A stretch of DNA of 64,000 bases. Source: Orientallactaga sibirica (taxonomy: Eukaryota; Chordata; Mammalia; Rodentia; Dipodidae). Below, in pieces: positions 39,978 to 53,808 of this stretch. Both the position numbers and the translations under genes were made by a program. Location of the stretch: contig JAEOAD010000603.1 of the NCBI GenBank assembly GCA_036365145.1, positions 2,356,001 to 2,420,000 on the forward strand. Reading direction: 5' to 3'. A model generated the notes under the pieces. That model made no database searches. It was not told the origin of the DNA and saw only the letters and a program-made list of their open reading frames with translations. How positions within the stretch are numbered: the stretch's first letter is position 1; every line of letters begins with the position of its first letter.

Positions 39978-41524
39978 GTGAGTAATGGATCTCTTTCAGA
40001 AGGGCAAATCTTTTCAATGATGTAACCCATTCATTTATTATCTTTTCATTATTTCAACAGTAACAAAATATAAAATAATTTCTGTGCAAAATGCACTGTA
40101 TTAGTACAGAAAATGAGTTAATTCCTATTTGTTTAAATTTATAGTAAAGTGAGGGTTTTATAAGTGTGCATTTCTGTATTCAGATATGCATAATATAATG
40201 AGATGACACAGGCAATGATAATTCTCTTTTTTATGGTTTAGAGACACTTTATTAGATTGAGAGAAGGAAATAGAAGGAAACACAATGTGCTTCTGCCATT
40301 GTGGAAGGCAGGAGAGGGTATAGAGGCCATGTCAGATGGTTAGAATTCTAAGTCTTTAATGAAGTTTTAAAGCACACAAAGGAAGAACTTGAACTAAATT
40401 GTATAGGGGACACAGGACTATACTACATAAAGGAATGGAGGACAGGTATTCCACACAGCATTTTGACCAGATATATTTTATTGACAGAGCAGGGAAGTCT
40501 TATATCTGGAATCAAGGCATGTGTATAGAGAACAATAATGTGATGAGATTAGAGTAGTAAATTGGTGACATGGACTGTAGTTTATATGTGAGAAAGTGGG
40601 AACTGTGTCTTCTAGGTAGTTAGAAATTATTAAACATTTGGGACACAGAAGGACTAAGATAGGTAGATATATTTACCAACAGTTTGAAAAGTGTGTCTTG
40701 GTTTATAAATATTTGTTACTAGGTGTTCTGTTGTGGCCAAAGACAATAGGATTAAAGAGATATAGTTGTATTTAGGAACTATTACAAACAGATTCAATTT
40801 ACAGATTTCTAAAAGGTATTTAATTACCATTCTTCTATTGATTTCTCAGTATAGACTATTGCTATCCAGTGGGATTTTCTGTAACCATGGTCTTACCTAC
40901 ACATACAATGCAATATCCATGCGATGTTAGTAAAATATGTATAAAGAGGACTAGTATGACCAAGGAACTAAATTCTCAAAGCAACTGACTCTACCTTTCT
41001 AGTATTCCAGAGATGATGCTTCTCTCACACATGATACCATTTTCACAGGCAAAATAATCTCAGAAATAATATTTGTCTAACAGACAACATATGGGTAAGT
41101 GTGATTTTTAGAAGATAAAGCAGGGATAAAGACAGCACTGAAAAGGAACTGCTCTATGATAAGAGAGGAACTATGCAAAATCCGCTAAGGAGCAATGGTT
41201 TTATACTTGGACATGGTAATCTTGATGTAGCTCTGGGATATACTGATATATTGGCTACTTAAAAACATGAGTCTGAAGCTCTGTTGTGTTGGGGTTCATG
41301 AATTTTGAAATTGCAATATTGGAGACTGTTGAAGTCATAGACTATGTCTAAAATGGCTTAGAATGATTTACACACAAGTTAAAATACAAAGGCAAAATCC
41401 TTAGGGACAATAGCATTTAAGGAATTGGAAAATGTCTGCAAAGGCAAGTGAGAAGTTTCAGAGTGGGTAGAAAACTGGAAAGGAGTGTTACCACACATCA
41501 AGTTCATTATGTTTTAGAAAGCAG

Positions 41525-41660
41525 ATGCTGGGTGTGGTAGCACATGCCTGTAATCATAGCCATTGGAAGACTAATGTAGGGGGAGAGAGGAGAAAAAGGA
41601 GGGAAGAAGAAAGGAAAAGGGTAAAAAGAAGGCAGGATGTAAAAGAAAGAGCAGTTTTTC
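41525..41660 (+). mobile_element. Truncated B1 with purine tail
   Basis: 'tgctgggtgtggtagcacat' and 'gccattggaagactaatgta' are the first part of a B1; a GGGAGA/AAAGG purine stretch follows to about 41660. Confidence 0.6.
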
Positions 41661-42144
41661 AGTGGTAACACAGAAGAAAAACATGAGAATGGTTATAATT
41701 AAGAGTTAGCCAGTAGATCTGACAACCAGAATATCTTAGCATCTTCTCATAAATGATACTAACATTCAACTTGAAATTAGATGTAGTCTTGCCTCTTGCT
41801 TTCCCTCTGTCCTTCTCAGTATTTTAACCTCATAATTAGAACACATGTCTTTTCTGTGTCTATTTTGACCAAGCAAAGTGAGACTTAAAAGAGAGCATAT
41901 GAATTTGGATGTAACAAGAGGGCGTTGAAGATTGACTTGGGTATGTTGGTTTGAGCAGGTAACAATTTAGGATAGTTATATGTAAAGGCTATAAACACTT
42001 GGTTATATATATTACCATGACTTTAAGTGCACAAAAGAAGACACACATAAATGTCTCAACTCACATATATCATACATCAGTGGTGGTGGCAATCTGTGTG
42101 TAGTAAAGGCTCAGGGACAACAGATATGACATTTTATTAGGATT

Positions 42145-42265
42145 CTTATGTTTTGTTTTGAGACCATCTCATTCTGTCTACCAGGTTGACCTCAAATTCA
42201 CAGAAATCCTTCTGTCTCAGCCTTTCAAATGCTAGAACTACAGGTGTGAGCCATTATGCTTGGCT
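42145..42265 (-). mobile_element. Old B1 SINE
   Basis: Antisense: 'tgagaccatctcattctgtc', 'taccaggttgacctcaaatt', 'caggtgtgagccattatgc'. Confidence 0.65.
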
Positions 42266-42744
42266 GACTTTTTGGTAGATTTTATTAAAGAGTGAATTTA
42301 CTGCCATTTAATTGGCCTTTTTTAAGAGCATTTTTACTGTGAGGGTTGCTCATATTTCTAAACACAATCAAAATATTTTGGAATGATGTCTGGTGAAAAT
42401 TTTTTGACATTTTGAACAATGAAAATTTTGGTCAAAAGTTGAGTCTAGTGAAAGACATCATAAAGTAATTAACTTAGAGATAACTTCAAAATACAAATAT
42501 TTAGCAATGAGAGTTTGAGGAGAAAAGACACTCTTTCAAACTCAGTGCTATTGTCATTGTACAGAGTAGTAGAGCCCATTTCTTAAGGAATTGTCTTTCA
42601 TTAAAATCATAACTTTCTAGTCTGAATATGTATTACTCTTTTCATATTTAAAATGTGGTGCAGCCTTGAATGATTTAGTCCTTGTTAAGCTTCATAATTC
42701 TTTGATCTTGTTGAACTTCCAATATCTTTTTGATGTTGTTGTTT

Positions 42745-42787
42745 ATTTTTATTTATTTATTTATTTGAGGGCAACCAACAGAGAGAG

Positions 42788-42832
<45 letters not shown>

Positions 42833-42987
42833 GGTGCATCAGGGCCTCCAGCCACTGCAAACGAACTCCAGATGCATGTGCCACCTTGTGCATCTGGTTT
42901 ACATGGGTACTGGGGAATTGAGCCTTGAACTGGGGTCCTTAGGCTTCACAGGCAAGCGCTTTACTGCTAAGCCATCTCTCCAGCCCT
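42745..42987 (-). mobile_element. B2-like SINE with long GA repeat
   Basis: Antisense copy with about 40 nt of GA at 42788-42829, then 'gccactgcaaacgaactcca' and 'ctgctaagccatctctccag'. Confidence 0.9.
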
Positions 42988-45169
42988 GAACTGCCAATAT
43001 CTTGAAGCACTAAATACTGCAAATTACACATAGATCTTCATGGTGAGATATTAAATATTGACTTGACAAACAGTACCAACAGTATGAAATAAACCCTGAA
43101 AAGCTTTGTGTGTAATTATTTTGCAAGTTAGTTCTCTAAGACACTACTATCCATGCCTGTGCATAACCATGTGTGTGTGTTCCCTTACAAATTATTGTGT
43201 GGAAATGCCAGTCACTTTAGTTAAGATGGCTTGCAACTTTTGCCCTCAAGGTTGTTTTCCATCATTTTTGGAGGCATTGTCCTTAGCTTACTTATGCTAG
43301 CCTGCTCCAGATTCCAGCTGTAGGTTATGCCAGTTTTCTCTCCCTTCTTTCTCTTTTTGTTTCAGTATTTCCTTTTTTCTGCACTAGGAATTCAGTTTGG
43401 ATGGCCCTTTCACATAACTTGCCTAGGGGTCTCATTAATAGCCTTTTTCTCCAAATCCATTCGCATTGTGTGTCTTGATACATGGTCCTATTTGGACAAT
43501 TGCTGCCTTTGAAGATTTGTATATTTAGGCTGATGACACTTTGTGTATTTATTGATCTCCACTGAGCTGTGGTTTTTGTGCTTGCTTTCAGCATGCCACT
43601 TACAACCTAAATGAGAGATTTAGTGCACAGGAGTTACAGATGGGATCTTGCCTCACTTCCATCTGTTTTACTGTCAGAAAAATTCCTAGGGTAGGATTTA
43701 TAATGTTTGCTATAACTTTAAAGCAATTAATGATCCTACTAAAAAACCTCTGCAGACTTATCTAATTTAGCCTGTTAGATCTTAGAAACTGTTGTCTAAG
43801 TTCTGCATCTTTAAATAATCCTTCTGAGTTTTTAAAATAGTTAGAAAACCATCTTTTCCTTTTGATTTGCTCTATCATTCTCCAACGGCAAATAACAAAC
43901 AGTTGTCTGTAACTTGTAGACACTTTAAGAAGAAAGAAAACATTCTCTTGAAAACAACTGTAGACTTTATCCCGTATCAATGCCGGCTGTGAGGTTGCTT
44001 ATTATTATTATTTTTTTCTATTCTCTTCTTTGGCTTAGCAATTTTTGTGTAGATATTTTTATTTTGCTAGTAGGTGAAGTAACTGTTTCTTGTCTGTAAG
44101 CTGTCTGGAATTTATTTTGGATTCTTAAGTATCAGCAAAGACACTAAGATCTTTGAAAGCAATGAAGAATGGGTGTCAGTAAACTTTATGTTGCTAAAGA
44201 AAAGAAAAAAAAATGCCTGTAAAGTTCTTTTTCCAAAAAGAAATGCTGAATTCCAGACTCTCAAAAAGATAAATAATGATATATTTATTTGAGACCTAGT
44301 TGCTTCTACATTTATTCCTATAACTTACTTCCCTGATAGTACAGCCAAGTATGACATTACACAAAGATGTAACTGAGGATATTCTTAATTCATATTATTA
44401 TTACTACATTACTGTTTCCCTTTTGCTTTAATTTTTAGTAATTAGAAACTTTTCTTTTATTCCAGTGGCCCCAAGACATAAAACATAGTTACAACACATT
44501 GTAAAGCAGACTCATATACTAAGAAGGAAAGTTTATCCTAGCTAATTTTTTGGTGGGTATAACTGTACCATCTTCCAGTACTTCTTTTACTACACGGGAA
44601 TAGCCTCATTCAAGATTTCTTTGTAATGTAATGGTATGTTTTAATGTATAAGGTGTACTTTCCCATAAGGTTTTGGGGGCTTCATTCCAGTTTTTACTTT
44701 ATTCTTAACACATTATGAACACAGATTTAAGATTCTAAATTGGCCACACCCTGAGTTGGGATTCTCCTTATGAGTTTTATTCACGTATATTTTACCATGT
44801 AGGACATTCAAACAAAGATTCCAAACTACATCTCTAGAAATATATTCATGAAGTCTGTGGTGACACATGGAGAGGCAGAAACTAGGCCATTACTGAAAGA
44901 TGCCAGTACTGTGGGTATCCTCCCAAGTTTCTCTTTGTACAGGAACTGTCCTGAGGCTACTTGACAGCCTATTTCATTCAATACAGAGCTATTTAAAACC
45001 TGCTACATATGCTTTTATTAGCATGTCAAATTAAATACAAAATATGGACAATGTACAAATATAGTAGTCATTAAGTTAAAATCACAAAGCTCCTAAATTT
45101 CCCTGATGTTTTTTGCTTAATTTATAAATATGGTCTATATTGAGCCATGCATTTGTTTTCTATACACTA

Positions 45170-45315
45170 TGCCTGAAGTGGTGGTGTACATCTTTAATCC
45201 CAGCAACTGGGAAGCTGTGTAGGAGGATTGCTCTTTGTTTGAGGCCAGCCTGCAACTACTGAGTGAATTCCAGGTCAGCTTGGGCTAGAGTGAGACCCTA
45301 CCTCGAAAAAAAATT
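45170..45315 (+). mobile_element. B1 SINE
   Basis: Sense B1: 'cctgaagtggtggtgtacat', 'tttgaggccagcctgcaact', 'tgagaccctacctcgaaaaa'. Confidence 0.85.
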
Positions 45316-45494
45316 ACTATAGTATTTATATTAATTTCAACTAAAATATGAGAGTAGATGTTAATAACAGAAACTGGAGACAGGAGCACACAAAAGTAGC
45401 ATATTTTATGTTTTTTTTAATGTTTCAGAGAATTCTGTTTTTCACTTCAAAATATAGATGATCAGTATTAAGCAAATAAGTTATTTTTATTTAT

Positions 45495-45715
45495 TTTGTT
45501 TTTGAGGCAGGGTCTTTCATAAGGGAGGCTGGTCTGGATTTTATTTAGTAGCTAAAGATGACTTAAATTTCCTAATCCTCTTGTTTCTTTCCTTCTAACT
45601 GCTGGTATCACAGGTGTACATGTGCCATATCACCAGTTTATGCAGTACTGCCACACTCAGGATACACTGTGCTGGGATCAAACCCAGCACTTGGCAAGCA
45701 CTCTACCATAAAGAA
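45495..45715 (-). mobile_element. B4-like SINE (ID joined to B1)
   Basis: A B1-like antisense part ('gttttgaggcagggtcttt', 'atcacaggtgtacatgtgc') is followed by an ID-like antisense part ('gggatcaaacccagcacttg', 'caagcactctacc'). That order is the reverse complement of the known B4 (ID then B1) arrangement. Confidence 0.6.
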
Positions 45716-45829
45716 AAAACTAAAGTTTAATCAATGGAGATTCTGTAACTTCTAACTCTATCATCTTAAATTCTTTTGTTTTAATTTTTATTTTTAATTA
45801 ATATTTATTTATTTAAATTTTATTTAAAT

Positions 45830-45861
45830 TTATTTATTTACCTGTTTATTTATGATAGAGA

Positions 45862-45892
<31 letters not shown>

Positions 45893-46047
45893 TAATATGG
45901 GTATGCCAGGGCCTCCAGTCATTCCAAATGAACTCCAGACAAATGTTCCACCTTGTGCCTCTGGCTTACATGGGTACTGGGGAATCAAACCTGGATCCTT
46001 AGGCTTCCCAGGCAAATATCTTAACTGCTAAGCCATCTCCCCAGCCC
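45830..46047 (-). mobile_element. B2-like SINE, short subtype
   Basis: Antisense copy: TTTA-rich tail, GA block at about 45866-45892, 'ttaactgctaagccatctcc'. Confidence 0.88.
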
Positions 46048-48251
46048 ACAGAATCTTTAATTCTTAAGCTGTGTTATTTTCCAGTCTCTATGGATTTAAA
46101 ACATTTGATATCCTTCAATGTAAGCCCATTGATGCTGAACATGAAATGTTAATAGAGGCATGTTCTCAAATGTCTAGGCAATTTTGCTGATTATTTTAAA
46201 TCTTAAAAATTTAAGATTATAACTTAAAGTCAATGATTACATTTTCCAAGAACTTTTGCTTCCCAACGGATTGGTAAACATAAAAATACGTATACGGTGC
46301 TGAGAGATTCTCAGACACAATGGTACATACAGAGGTATGTAGATAAAGCTATGTTTTTAGAAGATGAACCCAACATTGTGAGCCAAAGGTCAAAATATAC
46401 ACTCTGTGAAAGTTCTAAACCACTTTACATGTTTACCTAAGATTATAAAATCTTAAATTTCCTGGGACATTAGAGGGAGATATATGAGTCATTAACCCAC
46501 ACCTTGACTGATCTTAGGACATACTGTGTTTAGAATATCAAAAGGATGCATAACATGCAGTCAATACCCAGCAGAATGAGAGTTTTCTCCATTTAGGAAG
46601 CCACTTTACAATTAAGCAATATTGTTCACACATAAAGAGCTACAGATGCATGAAAACTAGGCATTCTGTGTACCACCACCCAGAAAGAGCACAGGGGTCA
46701 GGCTTTTTTACCTTCATTTCTTTGTTACTTTTCATCTTCATGTGTGTACAGAAGCCCTCACAACAAAGAGACTGATAAATAGAGTGGAGACAGAGATAGA
46801 CTTGACTGGTGATTAAGAGCTGCTGATTCTGACATTTCAATGATAAATTTGCGTTAGTGAGACAGTTGAACTCTTTAGAACTTTGTAAATATAAGCACAG
46901 AGGTGACAATTTAGTAAAAAGTGGTTATCTCCCTTTCAGTCCTCTCTTGGCTTAAAGTTCTCTGCGGGAATTGGGAATTGTATGGACTTGTAAACAAAGT
47001 CAGGGACTCAGAGCCAGTCAGCAAAGGCAGACAATTGACACTTCTCCACAGGAGAACTACAACTCCTTATGCTCTGAACTGATTCACCACAGGTCATGCT
47101 GCTGGGGTCTCCTAAAAATTACTATCCATTCATTAAATGCGTATAACACATTGCTGAGAGCTATTATCCCAGAAACTATACTTGTTTCCCTGCTGACAGC
47201 AGGTGGCTTTCATCTTTGACCTGGGTTTCTGTTTGTTTTTATCTTGAGCTCCTCCAAGGGCTGGAGAAGACTGCTGGGTTGGTAGGCATGAACACATAAA
47301 CACTGTTTTGTTTTAGAAGATAGTAATTTCCATGTGTCAGATTTTTTTTAAATATAGGTAAAATACAAATTCCTTTTTTATCCAAATAGTAGGTTGCAAT
47401 TTTTCATTGCACCATGGGTGTTAATAGCAATAAAAAGAGGAGTAGGATATTTGAAAATGGAAATTGAGAAGGAATTAAAGATGTGCTTGTTATTAGAGGT
47501 TCATTAGGTAGATGATGCTATGAGGTTTTTGTAAAAGAAAAATCTAAGTATTTCATTTTGTTTCTAATTTGCAAATCATTGAGTGGTTCTTCATTTGTAC
47601 TTAATAAGATGCAGGGACTTTGGCTTAGTATGAAAGCCTCCCTTGATCTTTCCCCAATTTACTTTTATTACATTTTCCTTCAGTATTTTAATTGATCCCA
47701 GGCTTCATATAATCCAAATTTGAGCTGTTTCTCCAAGTACCCTCTGAATTATTCTACCCATTGTCTTCTCCCCCTAATTTCCCTCACCTGGTGTATTTCC
47801 TGAAATAGTCTCTACCTGTGTATGCTGACCCCACCTGTCCTTGTAATGACATTGTATTACATCTGCCTCTTTTGCAGCAGTTTTCCTCATTTTCCCAGTG
47901 TACAGAAACTTTTAGTAGTGGCTCTTTCTCCTTCATTCTCCATACATTTCTAAAGAACTTTACCCATCGTATCTTGTAGTGTGTCTTATATCTTAAGTAC
48001 ACATGCATTTACTTACTAAACATGTGATTGGCAATATGTCAGTGATGTATGCACAATAGGTGTTGAGTGAAGGCAATAAGAATCTACTTGCTAATGAAAA
48101 CTGAAGATGACTAGAAATTAAATGTTAGTGTACATTTATTATCACACCCAGCAATTCTAAACTGAATGAGTTATGAAAATACTCTCTTGTTTGTCCTGAT
48201 TCTAAGTAATTGCTATGTTTGTATTTTCTGTACATATACATATATAAAATA

Positions 48252-48252
48252 A

Positions 48253-48327
<75 letters not shown>
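48252..48327. repeat. (AC)n-(AT)n compound microsatellite
   Basis: About 20 nt of AC repeat is followed by about 55 nt of AT repeat. Open frames here (YIYIYI) are repeat artefacts. Confidence 0.97.
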
Positions 48328-48329
<2 letters not shown>

Positions 48330-48685
48330 AATCCTAGCACTCATGAAATAAACCATAGAAATGTTCCATTCATAAGTAAGGGAGATGGGCAGTCTGTGAA
48401 GTGTTATTTTCATTTATTAAGTCAAACTTCTTAACATGTACATTAAATATTTTATTTAAAATTGATGACTTTAAATTTTAAATTATTCTTAATTTTAAAT
48501 CAATACTTGTTACAAACCTAAAAAATCAGGAAAATAATAATTACTGCTGAATATTGGCAAGCTATTATTATTCTGCAGAAAAGAATGTAAAAAGTGATTT
48601 TGTTGAGATGTCACATACAGTGTCACTTTGTGCTTGGTCTTGGCCCTATGTCTTCTATGTCTCCCTATCTCCTTTTTCAATAACA

Positions 48686-48686
<1 letters not shown>

Positions 48687-48735
<49 letters not shown>
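48687..48735. repeat. (TA)n microsatellite
   Basis: About 24 uninterrupted TA units, 360 bases after the previous dinucleotide tract. Confidence 0.97.
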
Positions 48736-48737
<2 letters not shown>

Positions 48738-48784
48738 CTGGTTTAGAGTAGTCATCTAGATGTTTAGACACAAAGAAGATAGAG

Positions 48785-49005
48785 AAGGGCAGGGACATAC
48801 CTCAGTTGGTAAGTGCTTGCCTCACTATCACAAAGGTCTGCATTTGGTCCTCAGTATCCATGTAAAAATATCTGGAGTTGTGGCATGTGCTTGTAAACCC
48901 ATCACTGGGAAGGTGGAGACAGGTAGATCCTCACAGCTGTCCTGCCAGTTAATCTAGTCTACTTGACCAAATTCAAATTCAGTAACAGCCCCTATCTCAA
49001 ACCAA
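48785..49005 (+). mobile_element. B4-like SINE
   Basis: An ID-like start ('gcagggacatacctcagttg', 'ggtcctcagtatccatgtaa') leads into B1-like text ('aacccatcactgggaaggtg', 'ccctatctcaaa'). Confidence 0.55.
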
Positions 49006-49286
49006 ATGATGGAAGATGCCTGAGGAATGATACTCAAGATTGTGTTCTGGCCTACACATGCCTGCATACACTTGTGATTCTCACACATATGTACCTACAC
49101 ACTCATAAACATGCAAATATGCATACACATACAAAAGCAAAAGATATTCAGACATGAAATTTGTCAGTTTTTCATTAACTTTGCAAACATAGAATGATGA
49201 AGAAAAGTAAGTTTATATAAACTAATCAAATTTCAATAGATAAAGAAAAATATGGCTCTGGGTAAATTTTGTAAGTTGAAATTAGT

Positions 49287-49490
49287 GTTGGAGAGATGGC
49301 TTAGCAGTTAAGGCACTTGCCTGCAAAGTCTAAGGATCCAAGTTCAATTCTCCAGTACCCACATAAAGCCAGATGCACAAGGTGGTGCATGCTTCTAGAG
49401 TTCATTTGTAGTGGCAGGAGGCCCTGGCACACCTGTGCACTCCCCTCACCTCTTCCTCTCTCTCTGATAAATAAAAAATATTTCAAGGAA
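49287..49490 (+). mobile_element. B2-like SINE, short subtype
   Basis: Sense copy: 'gttggagagatggcttagca', 'agccagatgcacaaggtggt', CT block, 'gataaataaaaaat'. Confidence 0.9.
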
Positions 49491-49504
49491 AAAAGTTGAA
49501 ATAA

Positions 49505-49730
49505 TGACTGGAGTGATGGGTTAGCACTTAAGGCACTTGTTGGCAAAGCCTAAGGCCCCAGGTTCATTCCCTACTACCCTCATAAAGCCAGATGCATAAG
49601 GTGGCACATGCATCTGGAGTTCATTTGCAGTGTATAGAGGCCCTGGTACTCCCATTCTCTATATCTCTTTCCCTCTCTCTTTCTGTCTCTATCTGCCTCT
49701 TTATCTCCCTCTCAACTAAATAAATTATAA
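49505..49730 (+). mobile_element. B2-like SINE, short subtype
   Basis: Sense copy in tandem: 'gactggagtgatgggttagc', 'ataaggtggcacatgcatct', then CT-rich end and AAATAAAT. Confidence 0.88.
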
Positions 49731-50559
49731 AAAATTGAAATTAAATATTTAATGTATTTATTCCATAAATCAGTTGCACTGTATTTACTACAGACATGGT
49801 AGCAGAGCTAATTGACTCAAATACGTTTTAAAAAATGTTGGTAATTTAATGATCAAAGAGACATAATCCTGCTTATTCTCAACATTGATCTAAATATTTA
49901 GGTTTAAATTAATGCTTAAACACATATTAAATTAAAACTTTCAAAGTAAAAAAGTGTGGAAAATATAGGTTGATGTTGTTGAATTATTTTTTCATATTTA
50001 TGCTACTTTGTGTATATTTATGTTGCTAATGTTTAATTAGCAGTAAACTAATTTTAGGAAAGGATTTAAAAAATCTATACTAAGGCTTGTTTCTAATGAA
50101 TGAAAATATTGTTTTGATCATATAAATGATATATAACTGATTTTAACAGCTATTGAGCTCAAGTTTCTGGCACTATGCTAAATACATTACACTAATTTTT
50201 CCATTTGATCATCAAAATAACCACATTTCAAAGCATTAATCATATTTTATCAATGAGCAAATAGATACTTGGGGAATTAGTATTTAATAGGTCATGGATC
50301 AACAAATTGGCAGACATAAGATTTGAATCCAAGCCTGCTTTAATTACTGTCTAGCATTCATATCTTTATTCAGTTGAACTAAATCACTTGCAGTACATTC
50401 AATTATGCATGAGAAAAACATTTATGGAAAACTAAATTTTTCCATTATTTGGGAGGTAATGGAGTAAATACCTAGGTTCTATACCAAACTATACATAAGG
50501 AATTACCTGAAATACCTACCAGTTTTGGTTGATGAAAGACTCATTTTCTTTTTTCAAAA

Positions 50560-50565
50560 GTAAAT

Positions 50566-50604
<39 letters not shown>

Positions 50605-50815
50605 TTCATTTATTTAAGAGTGAGAGACACAGACAGAGGAAGAGGCAGACAGAAATAGTGAGTTTGGGTGTGTTAGGGCTCCTGTCACTGCAAAGAAACT
50701 CCAGGTGCATGTGTCACCTAGTGCATCTGCTTTTACATGGGTACTGGGGAATCAAACCCTGGGGCAATTAGACATCAAAATCAAGTTCCTTTAACTGCTA
50801 AGACACCTCTCTAGT
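50560..50815 (-). mobile_element. B2-like SINE just upstream of an exon
   Basis: Antisense copy with 13 TTTA units (about 50564-50616), 'ctgcaaagaaactccaggtg' and 'ctgctaagacacctctctag'. It ends about 58 bases before the 50874 acceptor, so the branch point and pyrimidine tract lie in the small gap between. Confidence 0.85.
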
Positions 50816-50822
50816 CTGGTGA

Positions 50823-51035
<213 letters not shown>

Positions 51036-51751
51036 TGATTTTATTGCTAAATTCATATATATATATATATGTATAATTGACATATAATATATAATTTATC
51101 TATATTATTTTTTAAATATTTATAAATATTTATATTTATTTGTTTATAAATATTTTATATATTATATACAATATACATTATCACATATGTCATATTTACA
51201 TGTTATATACACACTGTATATATTAATCTACTTGTTAGAATGGTTCTTAATAAATTCACACACACAAAGCCCATGTGTTCTTCTAGGTATGGCTTTACAT
51301 TGTAAAAAAAATTAACTCTTGTATTTTAAGAGTCATAATGTTAATGAAGGAAACAAAATAACCACAAATAAAAGAAAGATATGAGTTCTGAAACCATAAA
51401 GAATATCCATCCTTTAGGCAATCTTTCTCTTTGGTAGCACATCTTCTACATAGAAAGTGCATGAGTTCCTTATTCTGAGGAGCCCTCTGCTGGAAAGTAC
51501 AAGACGTTTGCTGAATGCTGTCCCTTAAACCTAAAAGCACTCAGAAATGTTGTGGACAGATTCTTTTGTTTCATTTCTCCTCTATTTCTTCAAACATTAA
51601 TTCTAATTCTGAAAAAAAAAAACATAGTTTTACAGCAGTAACATCATTATGTTTTATTTTTTCAAACTTTTTGTTTATTTTTCCATGTGTGCAAAGTGAT
51701 TACTTCATTGGCATTATGTTCGATTGTATTAAAGTATACACTCAGTATTCA

Positions 51752-51791
51752 TAGGCAAGTGCCTTAACTGCTGAGCCATCCCTCCAGCCCT
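51752..51791 (-). mobile_element. B2-like SINE head fragment
   Basis: Only the head region 'agtgccttaactgctgagcc' and 'atccctccagccc' is present in antisense. Confidence 0.7.
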
Positions 51792-52159
51792 TATACTCAG
51801 TATTTGTGAATGGCCCTTCATCTCGAATTTCAGCATGCATATCTAAATCCTTCAAAGCTTTGTTTTAATGCTTATATTATTTTAGTGCTTATTTACTCTT
51901 AATGTTGCTTAGTTATATTGCAGCCATTTTAACTCTGAGTTACTAAGTTCACACAGTTACAACACAACAAGTTTGCATACTAGTGAAAAAAAACTTTCTT
52001 TTTCTGGTTTCCCTTTTATATGAAATCACACACTCCTAATTGGGAAGGGTCATGAAGATTTCAAGTTGGATAATTTATAGTTGACAGAAGAGATTAATTC
52101 TCCAACTCATTGCCACATAGCTAATGGGAAAAGTTTATCCTTACTTTCTATATTAAAAA

Positions 52160-52745
52160 CTTTTGTGTGTGTGTCTATATGATATATGTGTTTATGTGTG
52201 AGTGTGGATGTGTGAGTATGATGGCATGTGAGTGGAGGTCAAAGGACATCATCAGGTGGTGGTCCACATCTTCCACCTTATTTGCATCAGGGTCTCTCTG
52301 TTGTTCACCTCTACATATGCCAAGTTAGGTGGCCCACAAGCTTTTGACAATCTCCAGAATCTGCTCTTCATGATGCCCCAAGGAGATCTGGGATTCCACA
52401 AGGTCACTATTGTCTCTGGCTTTTAAAATATTTTATTTATTTTATTTTTTATTCATTTCTTTGAGAGGGAGGGAGGGAGTGAGAGAGAGAGAGATAGAGA
52501 ATGTGCATGGCAGGACATCCAGCCAATGCAAATGAACTCCAGACACATGTACCACCTTGTGCATGGGGCTTACATGGGTCTGGTGGAATCGAACCAGGGT
52601 CCTTGGGCTTTGTAAGCAAGTGCCTTAATCACTAAGCCATCTCTCCAGCTCTGTCTCTGGTTTTTATGTGGGTTCTGAAGATCCAAACTCTAGTCATCAC
52701 ACTTGGAGTTCACGTGCTTTTGCCCTCTGATCCAGCTTCCCAGCC
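52160..52745 (-). mobile_element. B3-like SINE split by a B2-like SINE
   Basis: A TG-rich stretch, 'agtggaggtcaaaggacatc' and, after the nested SINE, 'atgtgggttctgaagatcca' and 'tttgccctctgatcc' resemble an antisense B3-type element. 'tgtctctggcttt' and 'tgtctctggtttt' flank the inserted SINE as its target duplication. Confidence 0.55.
52428..52652 (-). mobile_element. B2-like SINE, short subtype, nested
   Basis: Antisense copy: 'ttatttattttattttttat', GA block, 'caatgcaaatgaactccaga', 'cactaagccatctctccagc'. Confidence 0.88.
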
Positions 52746-52794
52746 AATCCTCCATTTCTGAAGGAATATATTAGTGACTCTGTTATCTTCATAT

Positions 52795-53140
52795 GATGTT
52801 GTACCCATTACTTTTCATTGAAGGAACAAAATATCCAACTAAAAGCAGATTAAAGAAAGAAATGGTTTATTTTCATCATACAAGGGGAAGTTTCTATATG
52901 GGCACAGAGAAGATGGCTGGCCTGAGGAGAAAGCCTGTGCACATCTTCCTATTACCATCATGAAGCAGAGAGAGCAAGTAGGGCTGTGTTGTAACACGTC
53001 AAGTTGCACTGTCAGTGGCACACTCCTTCCATGAGGCTCCATCTTTTCAGCATTCCACAATCTTCCCAAACAGTACCACTAACTAGGGATTAAGTATGGA
53101 ACACATGAAACTGTGAGAGGCATTTTTAATTCAAGTCATT
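52795..53140 (-). mobile_element. Old solo LTR, MaLR-like
   Basis: Antisense text 'aagaaagaaatggtttattt', 'ggccagcc'-type middle and 'atggaacacatgaaactgtg' resemble the 1668 element. It ends about 100 bases before the 53241 exon. Confidence 0.5.
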
Positions 53141-53206
53141 AGAGATGCTTATAGTATCTAAAATATTACATAAATTTTCAAAGCAAAATTAATACTAACA
53201 CATTGA

Positions 53207-53320
<114 letters not shown>

Positions 53321-53384
53321 TGAAGTGCTTTTAAGTCTAGAAAAAATATATATAATAAGCCTACATATTTTTTTGGTTGTTTTG

Positions 53385-53480
53385 GTGGTTTTGTTGTTGT
53401 TCTGCAATTCTGGGAATCGAAGCTATGGGCTTTTGCATGCTAAGATAGTGATTCATCACTGAGCTATATCCTCAGCCCTA
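53385..53480 (-). mobile_element. ID SINE
   Basis: Antisense ID: 'gttgttgttctgcaattctg', 'gggaatcgaagctatgggc', 'cactgagctatatcctcagc'. It begins about 75 bases after the 53310 exon end. Confidence 0.72.
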
Positions 53481-53495
53481 AGGGAACAGTTATAT

Positions 53496-53808
53496 TAGTT
53501 ACTTACCTTTTTATCACTGTGACAACATACCTGATCAGAAGCACCATAAGGGAAGAAGTCATGATTTGAGGGCATAATCCATTATAGCAGAGAAGGCATG
53601 AGCTAGGGATCTTCTTTACATCTGTCTGGATCAGGAAGCAAAAAGACTATGACTTGGAAGTGGGGCTGGGCTATAACAGTCAATGCCCACCGCTGAGCTA
53701 GGATCCACTTCCCAGTGTTTTCATAATCCCAGTACAATAAGTTAGAAGCCAAGTGTTCAACCATGAGCCTGTGGGGCAAATTTATGTCCAGCCATAGCAA
53801 CAGTTATA
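53496..53808 (-). mobile_element. Old solo LTR, MaLR-like
   Basis: 'tttatcactgtgacaacata', 'cataatccattatagcagag' and 'ttcaaccatgagcctgtggg' follow the layout of the 52795 element. Family identity is uncertain. Confidence 0.45.

Noticed and set aside
48125..48755. Open frames of repeated Tyr-Ile
   Set aside because: These are products of (TA)n microsatellites, not genes.
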